Source: Ancylobacter sonchi (lineage in GTDB: Bacteria; Pseudomonadota; Alphaproteobacteria; Rhizobiales; Xanthobacteraceae). From it: a DNA stretch of 64,000 nt. This document shows, piece by piece, positions 46,527 to 56,291 of this stretch (position 1 is its first letter; every line of letters starts with the position of its first letter). The DNA lies in contig NZ_JAHBGF010000011.1 in the NCBI RefSeq assembly GCF_018390695.1, positions 62,001-126,000 of the forward strand, in the 5' to 3' direction. A program made the translations under genes and the position numbers. The notes beneath the pieces were generated by a model. It worked only from the letters and a program-made list of their open reading frames with translations. It was not told the origin of the DNA and made no database searches.

Positions 46527-49500
46527 CTACCCCCGCACCAGGTCGCCGAGCAGGCTCGCCGCCACCGACAGCTTGGAGACGCTGAGGCCGGAGCCGGCGA
46601 TCTCGTGCACGGCGGCGCGGGTGCGCTCCACCTCCACCGCGCGCGCCGCCGCCCAGGCGGCAACACCCGCGGCACCCGGGCCGTGATTCTCGATCACCTC
46701 GGCGGTCAGCCGCCGTACCGCGATCTCGAAGGCGACCAGCGCCCGCTCCAGCGCTAGCCGGTCGTAATAGTCGCTCACCGCCAGCCCGCGCGCCGCCGAC
46801 ATGACGCGGTCGAGGCGGAAATGCAGCCCCACCGCGAAGAAGGTGGTGGCCACGTCGGGGATCGACGCCTGGGTGCGGTCGGCGATCAGCACGATATCGG
46901 TGGCGTTCTCCACCGCCGGCAGCCGCCCGACCCGGCGCGCCAGCTCTTCCGGCACGCCGGCCTGCGTCCACTGGGCGATGCGGGCGTCGTGAGTCGCTCG
47001 CGTCTCCTCCGGGATCAGCTCGCGCACCGGCCCTTGCAGCGCCTCCACCACCGGCGGCACCCCGGCGGCGTAATGCGCCACCAGCTCGTCGAGGCTGTGG
47101 CGCAGGTCGACATTGCGCAGGAACCACACGGTGCGGTCGAGCAGCAGCTCCTGCACCGCCGCGTAGAGGTCGAGCTGCACCGCGCCGGCGGTGTGCCCGT
47201 CCAGCGCGTCGATCGCCCGGTTGAGGCCGTCGAGGTCGAAGCCGTCGCGCACCACCGCGAAGGCCTTGGCGATCGAGCCGACATCGGCGCCGGTGGCGTC
47301 GGCCAGCCGCGACAGGAAGGCCGGCCCGCCATGGTTGATCAGCGCGTTGGATAGCCGCGTGGCGATGATGTCGCGGCGCAGCCGGTGCCCCTCGACGCCG
47401 TCGGGGAAGCGGGCATTGAGCTCCGGCGGGAAATAGGCGGTCAGCTCGCGGGCGAGATAGGGATCGTCCGGCACGTCGGTGTCGAGCAGGTCGGCATGCG
47501 CGGTCAGCTTGGCATAGGCCAGCAGCACCGCGAGTTCCGGCCGCGTCAGCCCCTCGCCGCGCCCGCGCCGCTCATTGATCTCGGCATCGCCCGGCAGGTA
47601 CTCGACGGCGCGGTCGAGCAGGCCGCGTTCCTCCAGCCGCTGCATCAGCCGCTGGTGGAAGGTCAGGTCGGGATGCGCGTGCCGCTCGGCGAGCGAGAGC
47701 GCCAGCGTCTGCAGGTAGTTGTTGCGCAGCACCAGCGCCGCCACCTCGTCGGTCATCGAGGCCAGCAGCGCGGCGCGGGCGCCGGCGTCGAGCCTTCCGT
47801 CGCGGGTGGCGCCGCCCAGCGCGATCTTGATGTTCACCTCGACGTCGGAAGTGTTCACCCCGGCGGAATTGTCGATGGCGTCGGTATTGAGCCGCACCCC
47901 GCGCTTGGCCGCCTCGATGCGGGCGCGCTGGGTGACACCGAGATTGGCGCCCTCGCCGATCACCTTGGCCCGCAGATCGGCAGCGGCGATGCGCACCGCG
48001 TCATTGGCGCGGTCGCCGGCCTGCGCGTCGGTCTCGGCGGAGGCGCGGATATAGGTGCCGATGCCGCCGAACCACAAAAGGTCCACCGGCGCGCGCAGGA
48101 TGGCGCTGATCACCTCGGCCGGCGAGGCGGAGGAGCGGTCGAAGCCGAGCGCCTCGCGCACCGCCGGGGCGAGCGGGATGCTCTTGGCCGCGCGCGAATA
48201 GACGCCGCCACCGGGCGAGATCAGCGCCTTGTCGTAGTCCTGCCAGGAGGAGCGCGGCAGCGCGAACAGCCTCTGGCGTTCCTTGAGTGAGGCGATGGGA
48301 TCGGGCGTCGGATCGAGGAAGATGTCGCGATGGTCGAAGGCCGCGACCAGCTTGATGGTGTTCTCCAACAGCATGCCGTTGCCGAACACGTCGCCCGACA
48401 TGTCGCCCACGCCGGCGACGGTGAACGGCGTCACCCTTATGTCGGTGTCCATCTCGCGGAAATGCCGGCGCACCGCCTCCCAGGCGCCGCGCGCGGTGAT
48501 GCCCATGCCCTTGTGGTCGTAGCCGACCGAGCCGCCGGAGGCGAAGGCGTCGCCCAGCCAGAAGCCGCGCGCCTCGGAGAGGCCATTGGCGGTGTCGGAG
48601 AAGGTCGCGGTGCCCTTGTCGGCGGCAACCACCAGATAAGGGTCGTCCTCGTCATGGCGCACCACGCGCGGCGGATGGTCGATCTCGGCGCCGTCGATAT
48701 TGTCGGTGAGGTCGAGCAGCGAGGAGACGAACAGCTTGTAGGCCTCCGTCCCCTCGGCCTGCACCGCCTCGCGCGGGCCGGAGGGCAGGTGCTTGGGCAC
48801 GAAGCCGCCCTTGGCGCCCACCGGCACGATCACCGCGTTCTTCACCTGCTGCGCCTTGACGAGGCCGAGCACCTCGGTGCGGAAGTCCTGCGGCCGGTCG
48901 GACCAGCGCAGGCCACCGCGCGCCACCCGGCCGAAGCGCAGATGGATGCCCTCGACGCGCGGCGAGTGCACGAAGATTTCGAACAGCGGCTTGGGCAGCG
49001 GCAGGCCTTCCACCGCGTGGCTGAGGAACTTCACCGCGATGGCGGGCTTGGCCTCGCCATTGGCGGTGGTCTGGAAGAAATTGCTGCGCACCGCCGCCAT
49101 GATCAGGCTGGCGAAGGCGCGCAGGATGCGGTCGTCGTCGAGGCTCGCCACCTCGGCGAGCGCCGCCTCGATCTCGCTTTGGATCGCCGCCGCGCGCGCC
49201 GCGCGATCGCCGTCGGCCGCCGGGTCGAAGCGGGCATGGAACAGCGCCACCAGCCGGTCGACGATCGCCGGATGCGCGTTCAGCGCCGTCCACAGATAAT
49301 CCTGGCTGTAGGGCGAGCCGATCTGCCGGAGATAGCGCGCCAGCGTGCGGATGAGCGCGATGTCGCGCCAGTCGAGGCGGGCATTGAGCACCAGCGCGTT
49401 GAAGCCGTCGCTTTCCGCCTGGCCGCGCAGCACCGCCATCAGGCAGGCATGCAGGCGATGCTCGAGCACGTCGAGGTCGATCTCGCCGCCGCCGCGCCGG

Positions 49501-51368
49501 GCGAGCAGCATGTCGTGCACATAGACCGGCCCGAGCCCGTCCGGCTCGACGGTGAAGGTGCGCTCGTCGACGACGAGGAAGCCCATCGCCTCCAGCAGCG
49601 GCACCCGCTCGGACAGAAGGCGCGGCACCTTGTAGCTCAGTACCTTCAGCCCGGCCCGCTCGCCGGCGCCGCCCTCCGGCTTGTGGAAGTCGACGGCGAC
49701 CGGCGCGGCCTCGCCGAGCCGTTCGATCAGCCGGAGATCGGCAAGCGCGGTCTGCGGCGTATTGCTGTCCTGGTAGCCGGCGGGAAAGGCGCGGCCATAG
49801 CGCGCCCGCAGCCGCCCCGCCGTCTCCGGCGGGTAGACGAGGCCGATGGCGCCGCCGAACACGTCCTCCCAGGTGCGGATGATCTCCGCCACCTGCGCTT
49901 CCAACTCGGCCCGGCCGGGATCGGCCTGCGCGGTGCCCTCGTCGCGCTCGATGGTGAAGTGCACGCGGGTCAGCGGCCCGTCGAGGAACAGCGGCTTGAA
50001 GGCGACCACCCGGCCGCCGAAGCTCGCCGCCAGCAGGTCGCCGATGCGCTGGCGCACCTCCGAGCCGTAGCGGTCGCGCGGCACATAGACCAGCACCGAG
50101 ACGAAGCGGTCGAAGCGCTCGCGCCAGGCCAGCACCCGCACGCGCGGATGCTCGTCGAGCTGGAGGATGGCGAGGGCGAAGTGGAACAGCGTGCCCTCGT
50201 CGATCTGGAACAGCTCGTCGCGCGGGAAGTGCTCCAGCACGCTGGCCAGCGCCTTGCCGGAGTGGCTCGCCGGATCGAAGCCGGCGCGCTCGATCACCCG
50301 CTGCACCTTGCGGCGCAGCAGCGGGATCACCGCCAGCGAGCGCGTATAGGCGGTGGAGGTGAACAGGCCGGCGATGGCGAGCCCGCCGATCACCTTCCCC
50401 TGCGCGTCGTAGCGCTTGACCACCACCACATCCATCCAGGTGCGGCGATGCACCTGCGCCAGCGTGCGCGAGCGGGTCACCACCACCGGGCTGGTATCAG
50501 CCAGCACCAGCGACAGGTCGGCGCTCACCGCCTTGGGATCGAGCTGCCGGCGGAACAGCCGCATCTCCTCGTCAGCGAGCAGGCCGAACGCCTGCTCCAT
50601 GCGGCGGGAGAACATCCTGGTCCCGCTGTCGAGGTCGTAGTGGCGGGCGCCGAGGAAGGTGAAATTGTCGGCCAGCAGCCATTCGAGGAAGGCGATCGCC
50701 TCCGCCACCTCGTCGGCCGGCACGTTGGCGGGGGCGGCACGCAGCCCGGCCACCGCCGCCTCGACCTCGCCGAGCATCGGCTTCCAGTCGGTCACGACGG
50801 CGCGCACCTGGGTGAGGATCGCCGCCAGCTCGGCTGCCAGCGCCGCGCGTTCGCCGGCATCGGCGAGGCGCGGCACATGGATGTGGATCAGGCTCTCGCG
50901 CATCTGGCGCGGGTCCTTCGCCGCCCCCTGCGCGGCGATGCCGACCAGCTCGCCGTCCCGCTCGCGCTCGACCTTGAAGATCGGGTGCACCACCAGCGAG
51001 GCGGTGAGGTTGCGCTCGTTCAGCGCCGCCATCACCGAATCGAGCAGGAACGGCATGTCGTCATTGACGATCTCGACGACCGTCACCTCGCCGAGCCGCT
51101 CGCCACCCGTCACCGCCTGCGGCAACTCGACGCGCACATCGGCGACGCCCGGCCGGCGCCGGGCCAAATGCTCATGGGCGCGGCGGGCCAGCTCGGCCAG
51201 TTCCTGCGCGGTGTAGAGCCGCACATCCTCCGCCACCGCCCGCCCGAACAGCCGGCTGGGGAAACGCGGCGGCATGTCGTCCGTCGCCTGCGTGATCAGA
51301 TCCGCCTGTTCCACCAGCTGGCGCGCCGCGCGCTCATCCTCGCTGGCGAGAAAGCCTTCGACACCCAT
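46527..51368 (-). CDS. gdhB: NAD-specific glutamate dehydrogenase (large, 180-kDa class)
   Basis: This 1613-residue protein belongs to the large bacterial NAD-GDH class (PF05088), which mainly runs in the catabolic direction (glutamate to 2-oxoglutarate). The N-terminal half carries ACT-like regulatory regions; the catalytic region begins near residue 810 with RFGRVARGGLRWSDRPQDFRTEVLGLVKAQQVKNAVIVPVGAKGGFV, containing the substrate-binding lysines. YDHKGMGITARGAWEAV and GDMSGDVFGNGML follow. ATG at 51368. It stands alone; the symbol is used loosely (gdhB/gdh2 in various species). Confidence 0.95.
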   Translation of the reverse strand: MGVEGFLASEDERAARQLVEQADLITQATDDMPPRFPSRLFGRAVAEDVRLYTAQELAELARRAHEHLARRRPGVADVRVELPQAVTGGERLGEVTVVEIVNDDMPFLLDSVMAALNERNLTASLVVHPIFKVERERDGELVGIAAQGAAKDPRQMRESLIHIHVPRLADAGERAALAAELAAILTQVRAVVTDWKPMLGEVEAAVAGLRAAPANVPADEVAEAIAFLEWLLADNFTFLGARHYDLDSGTRMFSRRMEQAFGLLADEEMRLFRRQLDPKAVSADLSLVLADTSPVVVTRSRTLAQVHRRTWMDVVVVKRYDAQGKVIGGLAIAGLFTSTAYTRSLAVIPLLRRKVQRVIERAGFDPASHSGKALASVLEHFPRDELFQIDEGTLFHFALAILQLDEHPRVRVLAWRERFDRFVSVLVYVPRDRYGSEVRQRIGDLLAASFGGRVVAFKPLFLDGPLTRVHFTIERDEGTAQADPGRAELEAQVAEIIRTWEDVFGGAIGLVYPPETAGRLRARYGRAFPAGYQDSNTPQTALADLRLIERLGEAAPVAVDFHKPEGGAGERAGLKVLSYKVPRLLSERVPLLEAMGFLVVDERTFTVEPDGLGPVYVHDMLLARRGGGEIDLDVLEHRLHACLMAVLRGQAESDGFNALVLNARLDWRDIALIRTLARYLRQIGSPYSQDYLWTALNAHPAIVDRLVALFHARFDPAADGDRAARAAAIQSEIEAALAEVASLDDDRILRAFASLIMAAVRSNFFQTTANGEAKPAIAVKFLSHAVEGLPLPKPLFEIFVHSPRVEGIHLRFGRVARGGLRWSDRPQDFRTEVLGLVKAQQVKNAVIVPVGAKGGFVPKHLPSGPREAVQAEGTEAYKLFVSSLLDLTDNIDGAEIDHPPRVVRHDEDDPYLVVAADKGTATFSDTANGLSEARGFWLGDAFASGGSVGYDHKGMGITARGAWEAVRRHFREMDTDIRVTPFTVAGVGDMSGDVFGNGMLLENTIKLVAAFDHRDIFLDPTPDPIASLKERQRLFALPRSSWQDYDKALISPGGGVYSRAAKSIPLAPAVREALGFDRSSASPAEVISAILRAPVDLLWFGGIGTYIRASAETDAQAGDRANDAVRIAAADLRAKVIGEGANLGVTQRARIEAAKRGVRLNTDAIDNSAGVNTSDVEVNIKIALGGATRDGRLDAGARAALLASMTDEVAALVLRNNYLQTLALSLAERHAHPDLTFHQRLMQRLEERGLLDRAVEYLPGDAEINERRGRGEGLTRPELAVLLAYAKLTAHADLLDTDVPDDPYLARELTAYFPPELNARFPDGVEGHRLRRDIIATRLSNALINHGGPAFLSRLADATGADVGSIAKAFAVVRDGFDLDGLNRAIDALDGHTAGAVQLDLYAAVQELLLDRTVWFLRNVDLRHSLDELVAHYAAGVPPVVEALQGPVRELIPEETRATHDARIAQWTQAGVPEELARRVGRLPAVENATDIVLIADRTQASIPDVATTFFAVGLHFRLDRVMSAARGLAVSDYYDRLALERALVAFEIAVRRLTAEVIENHGPGAAGVAAWAAARAVEVERTRAAVHEIAGSGLSVSKLSVAASLLGDLVRG

Positions 51369-51592
51369 GTCCGTCTCCTACCTCGGTCCGCGCGCCTCGG
51401 GCGGCGGCCGGCCTATCGTTGGTTCCGGCTTCTGACGGCCGGATGACGACCTTAGCCCTGTTGCCGGATCGTCACACCCGGCGACGCGATCCTAGCCGAT
51501 TGAGATGTATCAAATTTAGGCGACCCCGGGCGTTCCAGAACCACGGGGCGGCCTGTTGCGCCGCGACATCGGGCGGGCACAGGGGAAAGCAT

Positions 51593-52276
51593 ATGTCCAA
51601 AGCGCTTCAGGCCATCACCATCGCCGCAGTCGCGGCCTGTCTCACTGCGGCGCCGGCCTTCGCCGCCGACATCGCCAGCGCGCCGCCGGTCTACAAGGCG
51701 CCCGCCGCGGTGGCGGAAAAGAGCCCGTGGCAGATCCGCCTGCGCCTGCTCGGCGTCCTCCCGGAGGATGGCGGCAAGGTGAACGGCGTGCCCGGCTCGG
51801 ATCTCGACTATTCCGATTCGGTGGTGCCGGAACTCGACATCACCTACTACTTCACCGACAACTGGGCGGCCGAACTGATCCTCGGCGTCACGCCGCACGA
51901 CATCGACGGTGCCGGCTCGCTCTCCGCCCTCGGCAAGATCGGCGAGGCCTGGCTGCTGCCGCCGACCCTCACCCTGCAATACCACTTCACCGATTTCGGC
52001 GCCTTCAAGCCCTATGTCGGCGCCGGCGTGAACTACACCATCTTCTTCGACCAGAAGGCCGACGCCGCCGACAGCCTCGACGTGCACGACACCTGGGGCT
52101 GGGCGCTGCAGGTCGGCTTCGACTACATGATCGACGCGCATTGGGGCTTCAACGTCGACGTCAAGAAGCTGTTCCTCAAGCCGGATTTCGACGTCACCGT
52201 CGCCGGCGCGGCGCTGACCGGCACCGCCGACCTCAACCCGTGGATCGTCGGCGTCGGCGTCACCTACCGCTTCTGA
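51593..52276 (+). CDS. OmpW-family outer membrane beta-barrel protein
   Basis: The product (227 residues) has a Sec signal cleaved after PAFA (residue 24), giving a mature N-terminus ADIASAPPVYKAPAAVAEKSPWQIRLRLLGV. An eight-stranded barrel of OmpW type follows, with alternating hydrophobic strands (ITYYFTDNWAAELILGVTPHDI, LTLQYHFTDFGAFKPYVGAGVNYTIFF, and the final WIVGVGVTYRF). The terminal Phe is the assembly signal. The family forms small hydrophobic channels. ATG at 51593. It is divergent from the glutamate dehydrogenase gene and ends at a terminator. Confidence 0.93.
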   Translation: MSKALQAITIAAVAACLTAAPAFAADIASAPPVYKAPAAVAEKSPWQIRLRLLGVLPEDGGKVNGVPGSDLDYSDSVVPELDITYYFTDNWAAELILGVTPHDIDGAGSLSALGKIGEAWLLPPTLTLQYHFTDFGAFKPYVGAGVNYTIFFDQKADAADSLDVHDTWGWALQVGFDYMIDAHWGFNVDVKKLFLKPDFDVTVAGAALTGTADLNPWIVGVGVTYRF

Positions 52277-52301
52277 GCGGCGCGCTCCCGCCAAAAGCAA
52301 A

Positions 52302-52327
52302 GGGCCGGTTCGCACCGGCCCTTTTTC
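52302..52327 (+). terminator. Intrinsic terminator of the OmpW-like gene
   Basis: GGGCCGGT-TCGC-ACCGGCCC forms a perfect 8-base stem with tetraloop followed by five T. It begins 26 bases after the stop. Confidence 0.92.
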
Positions 52328-52367
52328 ATTGCGCGCAGGTTTTCTTAATTGCGCGCAGGTTTTCTTG
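52328..52367. repeat. 20-base tandem duplication
   Basis: ATTGCGCGCAGGTTTTCTTA (52328-52347) is followed at once by a copy with one change in the last base (52348-52367). It lies directly after the OmpW-like terminator and before the convergent purH stop at 52386. Confidence 0.9.
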
Positions 52368-52385
52368 GCGCGACAGCTGAACGCC

Positions 52386-53975
52386 TCAGTGGCGGAAGTG
52401 GCGCACCCCGGTGAACACCATGGCGACATTCGCCTCGTCGGCGGCGGCGATGACGTCGGCGTCGCGGATCGAGCCGCCCGGCTGGATCACCGCCGTCGCC
52501 CCCGCCTCGATGGCGGTGAGCAGCCCGTCGGCGAAGGGGAAGAAGGCGTCGGAGGCCACCACGCTGCCGCGCGTCAGCGGCTGGGCGAGCCCGGCGGCTT
52601 CGGCGGCGTCGATCGCCTTGCGGGCGGCGATGCGCGCCGAATCCACCCGGCTCATCTGCCCGGCGCCGATGCCGACCGTGGCGAGGTCCTTGGCATAGAC
52701 GATGGCGTTGGACTTCACGTGCTTGGCGACGCGGAAGGCGAAGGCGAGGTCGGCGAGCTCGGCATTGGTCGGCGCCCGCTTGGTCACCACCTTCAGTTCC
52801 ATGTCGTCGACCACCGCATTGTCGCGCGACTGCACCAAGAGCCCGCCGGCCAGCGACTTCACCGCGAGGCCTTTCGCGCGGGGGTCGGGCAACGCGCCGG
52901 TCACCAGCAGGCGCAGGTTCTTCTTCGACGCGACGATGGCCGCCGCCTCCTCGGTGGCATCGGGGGCGACGATCACCTCGGTGAATATCTCGACGATCGC
53001 GCGGGCCGCCTCGGCATCCAGCGTGCGGTTCAGCGCCACGATGCCGCCAAAGGCAGAGGTCGGGTCGCAGGCCAGCGCCTTGCGATAGGCCTCGACGAGG
53101 CTGGCGCCTTCCGCGACGCCGCAGGGATTGGCGTGCTTGACGATCACCACCGCCGGGGCGCGGGCGGGATCGAACTCGGCGACCGCCTCGAAGGCGGCGT
53201 CGGTGTCGTTGAGGTTGTTGTAGGAGAGCGACTTGCCCTGCAGCTGGCGGGCGGTGGCCACGCCCGGACGGGTACCGCCCGAGAGGTAGAACGACGCCGA
53301 CTGGTGCGGATTCTCGCCGTAGCGCAGCTCCTCGGCCAGCTTGCCGGCGAACAGCCGCGCCGGCGGGGCGGTGTCGGCCTCCACCGAGGTGAACCATTCG
53401 GCGATGGCGCCGTCATAGGCGGCGGTGCGGGCGAAGGCGGCGCGGGCGAGATGCCGGCGAGTGGCTCCGGTGGTGCCGCCCTCGGCGGCGATCTCGGCCA
53501 GCACCACCGCATAGGACGAGGGGTCGACCACCACGGTCACGTCGCCATGGTTCTTGGCGGCGGCGCGGATCATCGCCGGGCCGCCGACATCGATATTCTC
53601 CACGCAGTCGTCGAAGCCGGCGCCGCGCGCCACCGTCTCCTCGAAGGGGTAGAGATTCACCACCACGAGGTCGATCGGGCCGATGCCGTGCTCTTCCATC
53701 GCCGCCTTGTGGGCGGCGTCGGCGCGCACGGCGAGGATACCGCCATGCACCTTGGGGTGCAGCGTCTTCACCCGTCCGTCCATCATCTCGGGAAAGCCGG
53801 TGACCTCGGAGACGTCGCGCACCGCGAGCCCCGCCTCCTTCAGCGTCCGGCTGGTGCCGCCGGTCGACACCAGCTCGACGCCGTGCTCGGCGAGCTTGCG
53901 GGCGAAGTCGACCAGCCCGGTCTTGTCGGAGACCGAGAGCAGCGCGCGGGTGATGGGGCGAATGTCGAGCGACAT
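52386..53975 (-). CDS. purH: Bifunctional AICAR transformylase / IMP cyclohydrolase
   Basis: PurH performs the last two steps of IMP synthesis. The 529-residue product has the N-terminal cyclohydrolase domain ([69 protein letters not shown]) and the C-terminal transformylase domain with [23 protein letters not shown] and [17 protein letters not shown] at 53975 is preferred; the frame is open to 54017. It follows the heparinase gene with a 422-base gap that contains a repeat. Confidence 0.97.
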   Translation of the reverse strand: MSLDIRPITRALLSVSDKTGLVDFARKLAEHGVELVSTGGTSRTLKEAGLAVRDVSEVTGFPEMMDGRVKTLHPKVHGGILAVRADAAHKAAMEEHGIGPIDLVVVNLYPFEETVARGAGFDDCVENIDVGGPAMIRAAAKNHGDVTVVVDPSSYAVVLAEIAAEGGTTGATRRHLARAAFARTAAYDGAIAEWFTSVEADTAPPARLFAGKLAEELRYGENPHQSASFYLSGGTRPGVATARQLQGKSLSYNNLNDTDAAFEAVAEFDPARAPAVVIVKHANPCGVAEGASLVEAYRKALACDPTSAFGGIVALNRTLDAEAARAIVEIFTEVIVAPDATEEAAAIVASKKNLRLLVTGALPDPRAKGLAVKSLAGGLLVQSRDNAVVDDMELKVVTKRAPTNAELADLAFAFRVAKHVKSNAIVYAKDLATVGIGAGQMSRVDSARIAARKAIDAAEAAGLAQPLTRGSVVASDAFFPFADGLLTAIEAGATAVIQPGGSIRDADVIAAADEANVAMVFTGVRHFRH

Positions 53976-54397
53976 GATGGGGCCGGAAGTTGTTGCGGAT
54001 CGGCTGGCCCGTATCACGGATCGCCCCCGGCGTTAACCCTTCGCCAGTGCAGCCCTGCCGTGCGGCGGTGCGGGACGGAAGGGTGACGTCGTTGCGGACC
54101 GGCGCCGTCCCAACTGTGTGCCCCATGATGGTGGAACCGATCCGGACGGCAATCTTCTCCCTCACCCCGAGGAGGAGAGGGGTGGGGTGAGGGGGAGGAA
54201 CGCTCCAAGGTTCCCCGATGTCGTCCCCCTCGCTGACCGACTGCGCGGGCCACCTCTCCGGCGAAACTCAACCCGGCAACAGCCGGATTGGGGCGGGAAA
54301 AGGAAAGAAAAAGGAGAGACATTGAAACTCGCGGCAGCACGCAGAGCTTTCGAAGAAGCGCCCCGGCCGCTCCGCGCGCCCTTCTGCTCGGCCCGCC
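53976..54397. other. Intergenic stretch between purH and the heparinase gene
   Basis: These 422 bases hold a REP-like repeat (about 54157-54263) and a pyrimidine-rich tract (minus strand, about 54293-54325) downstream of the heparinase stop. No believable gene. The purH promoter should lie at its left end. Confidence 0.5.
54157..54263. repeat. REP-like intergenic repeat with inverted arms
   Basis: CTCCCTCACCCC (54157-54168) and GGGGTGAGGGGGAG (54183-54196) form an inverted pair, followed by a segment (54223-54263) that matches the cobS-cobT repeat (32678-32718). Both copies lie between genes on the same strand. Confidence 0.7.
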
Positions 54398-56281
54398 CTA
54401 CCCTCGCTCGGCGCCCTGCACCCGCACGAAGGTCCAGGCGACGCGCGGCGTCTTCCGGGCGTGCCCGGTCACCACGATCTGCTCGGCCTTGCGCGGCCCG
54501 CCATGGGCCGCGAGATAGACGCTCTCCTCGATGGTCGCCGGGCAGTCCGGCGCCTCGAACACCCAGTCGTCGCCATCCGGCAGCGTGAGGTAGATGGTCT
54601 GCCCGTCCGGCGTCCGCGCCGCCTTCACCGAGGGGTGCAGGTGGAAGCGGATGGCGTAGCCGTCGCGGGTGTCGCCGGGGATCTCCTCGCCCTGGGCAGC
54701 GCGGAACAGGTCCTCGCCGTCGAGGCAGGTGCCGTCCCCCGACAGCCGCCACGAGCGCTGGTGCACGATGCCGAGCCGGCGGGCATAGCCATCATGGCTG
54801 GCGCGCAGCACGTCGGCGCCGCCGCGCGCGCTGCGGTCGACATGGATGTCGGACGGGCCGTCCAGCACCGGCGTGCCGCACAGCTTCATGGCGAGCCCGC
54901 CGGCGACGAAGCGGCAGGACGACATCTCCGCCAGCGTGGCGGTGGAATGCGCCGCGGTCTGGCGGGCCACCGGGCGCCAGTGCTCATGCGCCGGAGTGGG
55001 CGCGCCGCAATTCACCACCACGCGGTTGCGCCCGCTGGACAGCTCGAAGGACAGGCAGCCGGCATGCGCCTCGTGGCTCATGACCAGCGGCGGCGGCCGG
55101 CCGGTATCGGCCACCAGCACGGTGCCGCCGGCCTCCAGGCGCTGGTAGCCGGAATAGGGCGCGTTGGAGACCGGGCGGCCGCGCGCATCGTCATAGGCGA
55201 GCACGATGGCGAGGCCGTCGGCGGGCGTCGGGCCCATGCCGTTGAAATGCGCGAAGGAGCCGTCGACATGGCGGAAGAAGCGCAGCATCGGCATCATCCG
55301 GTCGATGGCGTTCACCAGCACCCCCGGCGGCGCCACCTGCCGTGCCTCGAAGCACTGGCGCAGCGGCAGCAGGTCGAGCAGCAGGTCGATCAGCATGCCG
55401 GGATTGCGGCCCGCCGGCCCGCCATCGGCCAGCACGTGCCGCTCCAGCTCCTCGGTCAGCCGCTTCTGGGCGGAGCGCAGCAGGCGCGGCTGGTCGGCCA
55501 TGCACAGGCCGGCGAAGCTCAGCGCCACCGCGCAGGACAGCCGCGCCCGCCCGTCGCGGGCCAGGCGCTGGATGCTCTTGAGATAGCGCGCCTGCTGCGA
55601 GAGGCAGCGCAGGAAGCGGCGATGGAAGCCCGAATCGGCGTCCTTGAGGATCAGCGGCGCCTGCGACAGCCAGTTGATCATCCGCCGCGCCGCCACTTCC
55701 GGGTCGGCGGCGGCCGGCTGGCGGGCGCCGCCGAGCGTGATGAAGTCGCCGACCAGCGCCCGCGCATTGGCGCGTGCAATCGCGGTGTCGGATGCCCGCA
55801 GGTGCCGCAGCCACGAGAACGACATCAGCGCCTGCGCCCATTCGCGCGACGGCGGCACGATCTCGAAGGGCGAGGCGCCGCCGGTCTCCACCGCCTTGCC
55901 GGCGAAGGCGAAGCAGCCGGCATAAATCTCCGCCGCGCGGGCGGGGTCGCCGGCGCGCAAATCCTGCGGCGCGAACAAAAGCCGCCCGGACACCGGCAGC
56001 GAGGCGGACCACCAGGCGAAGGGCGGGTGCGCCAGCGCGCGCACCGCCAGCGTGCGCCAGCCGAGCTCGGCGATGCGCGCCAGGCGGCGAAGCCGGTCGG
56101 CCATCCCCTCGCCGCTCATCGACGACGGGTCCCCGGACGCGGCCTGCAAGGCCGCAACCTGCCTGGACGCAGCCTGCTTGGACATGGCGTCGTCTGGTGT
56201 CGTCCGGGCAACCGATTCCCTCCCGGAATCCGTCGGATGAATTGTTGCCAGCTTAACCGAGCCTTGAGTCACGTCTACCAT
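54398..56281 (-). CDS. Heparinase II/III family protein
   Basis: The 627-residue product has a helical N-terminal region (alpha/alpha toroid, about residues 60-360, with SGRLLFAPQDLRAGDPARAAEIYAGCFAFAGKAVETGG) and a C-terminal beta-sandwich (SYSGYQRLEAGG-like, LSSGRNRVVVNCGAPTPAHEHWRPVARQTAAHSTATL). This is the heparinase II/III-like polysaccharide lyase family. No signal peptide is evident. The start is uncertain: ATG 56281 has GAGGGG upstream and lies 10 bases after rsmB. It sits between rsmB and purH, a conserved Rhizobiales order; the natural substrate is unknown. Confidence 0.9.
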   Translation of the reverse strand: MVDVTQGSVKLATIHPTDSGRESVARTTPDDAMSKQAASRQVAALQAASGDPSSMSGEGMADRLRRLARIAELGWRTLAVRALAHPPFAWWSASLPVSGRLLFAPQDLRAGDPARAAEIYAGCFAFAGKAVETGGASPFEIVPPSREWAQALMSFSWLRHLRASDTAIARANARALVGDFITLGGARQPAAADPEVAARRMINWLSQAPLILKDADSGFHRRFLRCLSQQARYLKSIQRLARDGRARLSCAVALSFAGLCMADQPRLLRSAQKRLTEELERHVLADGGPAGRNPGMLIDLLLDLLPLRQCFEARQVAPPGVLVNAIDRMMPMLRFFRHVDGSFAHFNGMGPTPADGLAIVLAYDDARGRPVSNAPYSGYQRLEAGGTVLVADTGRPPPLVMSHEAHAGCLSFELSSGRNRVVVNCGAPTPAHEHWRPVARQTAAHSTATLAEMSSCRFVAGGLAMKLCGTPVLDGPSDIHVDRSARGGADVLRASHDGYARRLGIVHQRSWRLSGDGTCLDGEDLFRAAQGEEIPGDTRDGYAIRFHLHPSVKAARTPDGQTIYLTLPDGDDWVFEAPDCPATIEESVYLAAHGGPRKAEQIVVTGHARKTPRVAWTFVRVQGAERG

Positions 56282-56291
56282 CGGATGCCCC

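Noticed and set aside
48330..51446. A 1038-codon open frame on the plus strand opposite the glutamate dehydrogenase gene.
   Set aside because: It is a shadow of the real gene: composition is dominated by His, Arg, Ala and Gly typical of antisense frames in GC-rich DNA, and the minus-strand protein matches a known family over its whole length.
54322..54420. A TTG start with AAGGAG-like ribosome binding site on the plus strand.
   Set aside because: The frame runs into the end of the heparinase gene on the other strand and has no recognisable protein; the purine-rich stretch is more likely the complement of a pyrimidine-rich region after the heparinase stop.
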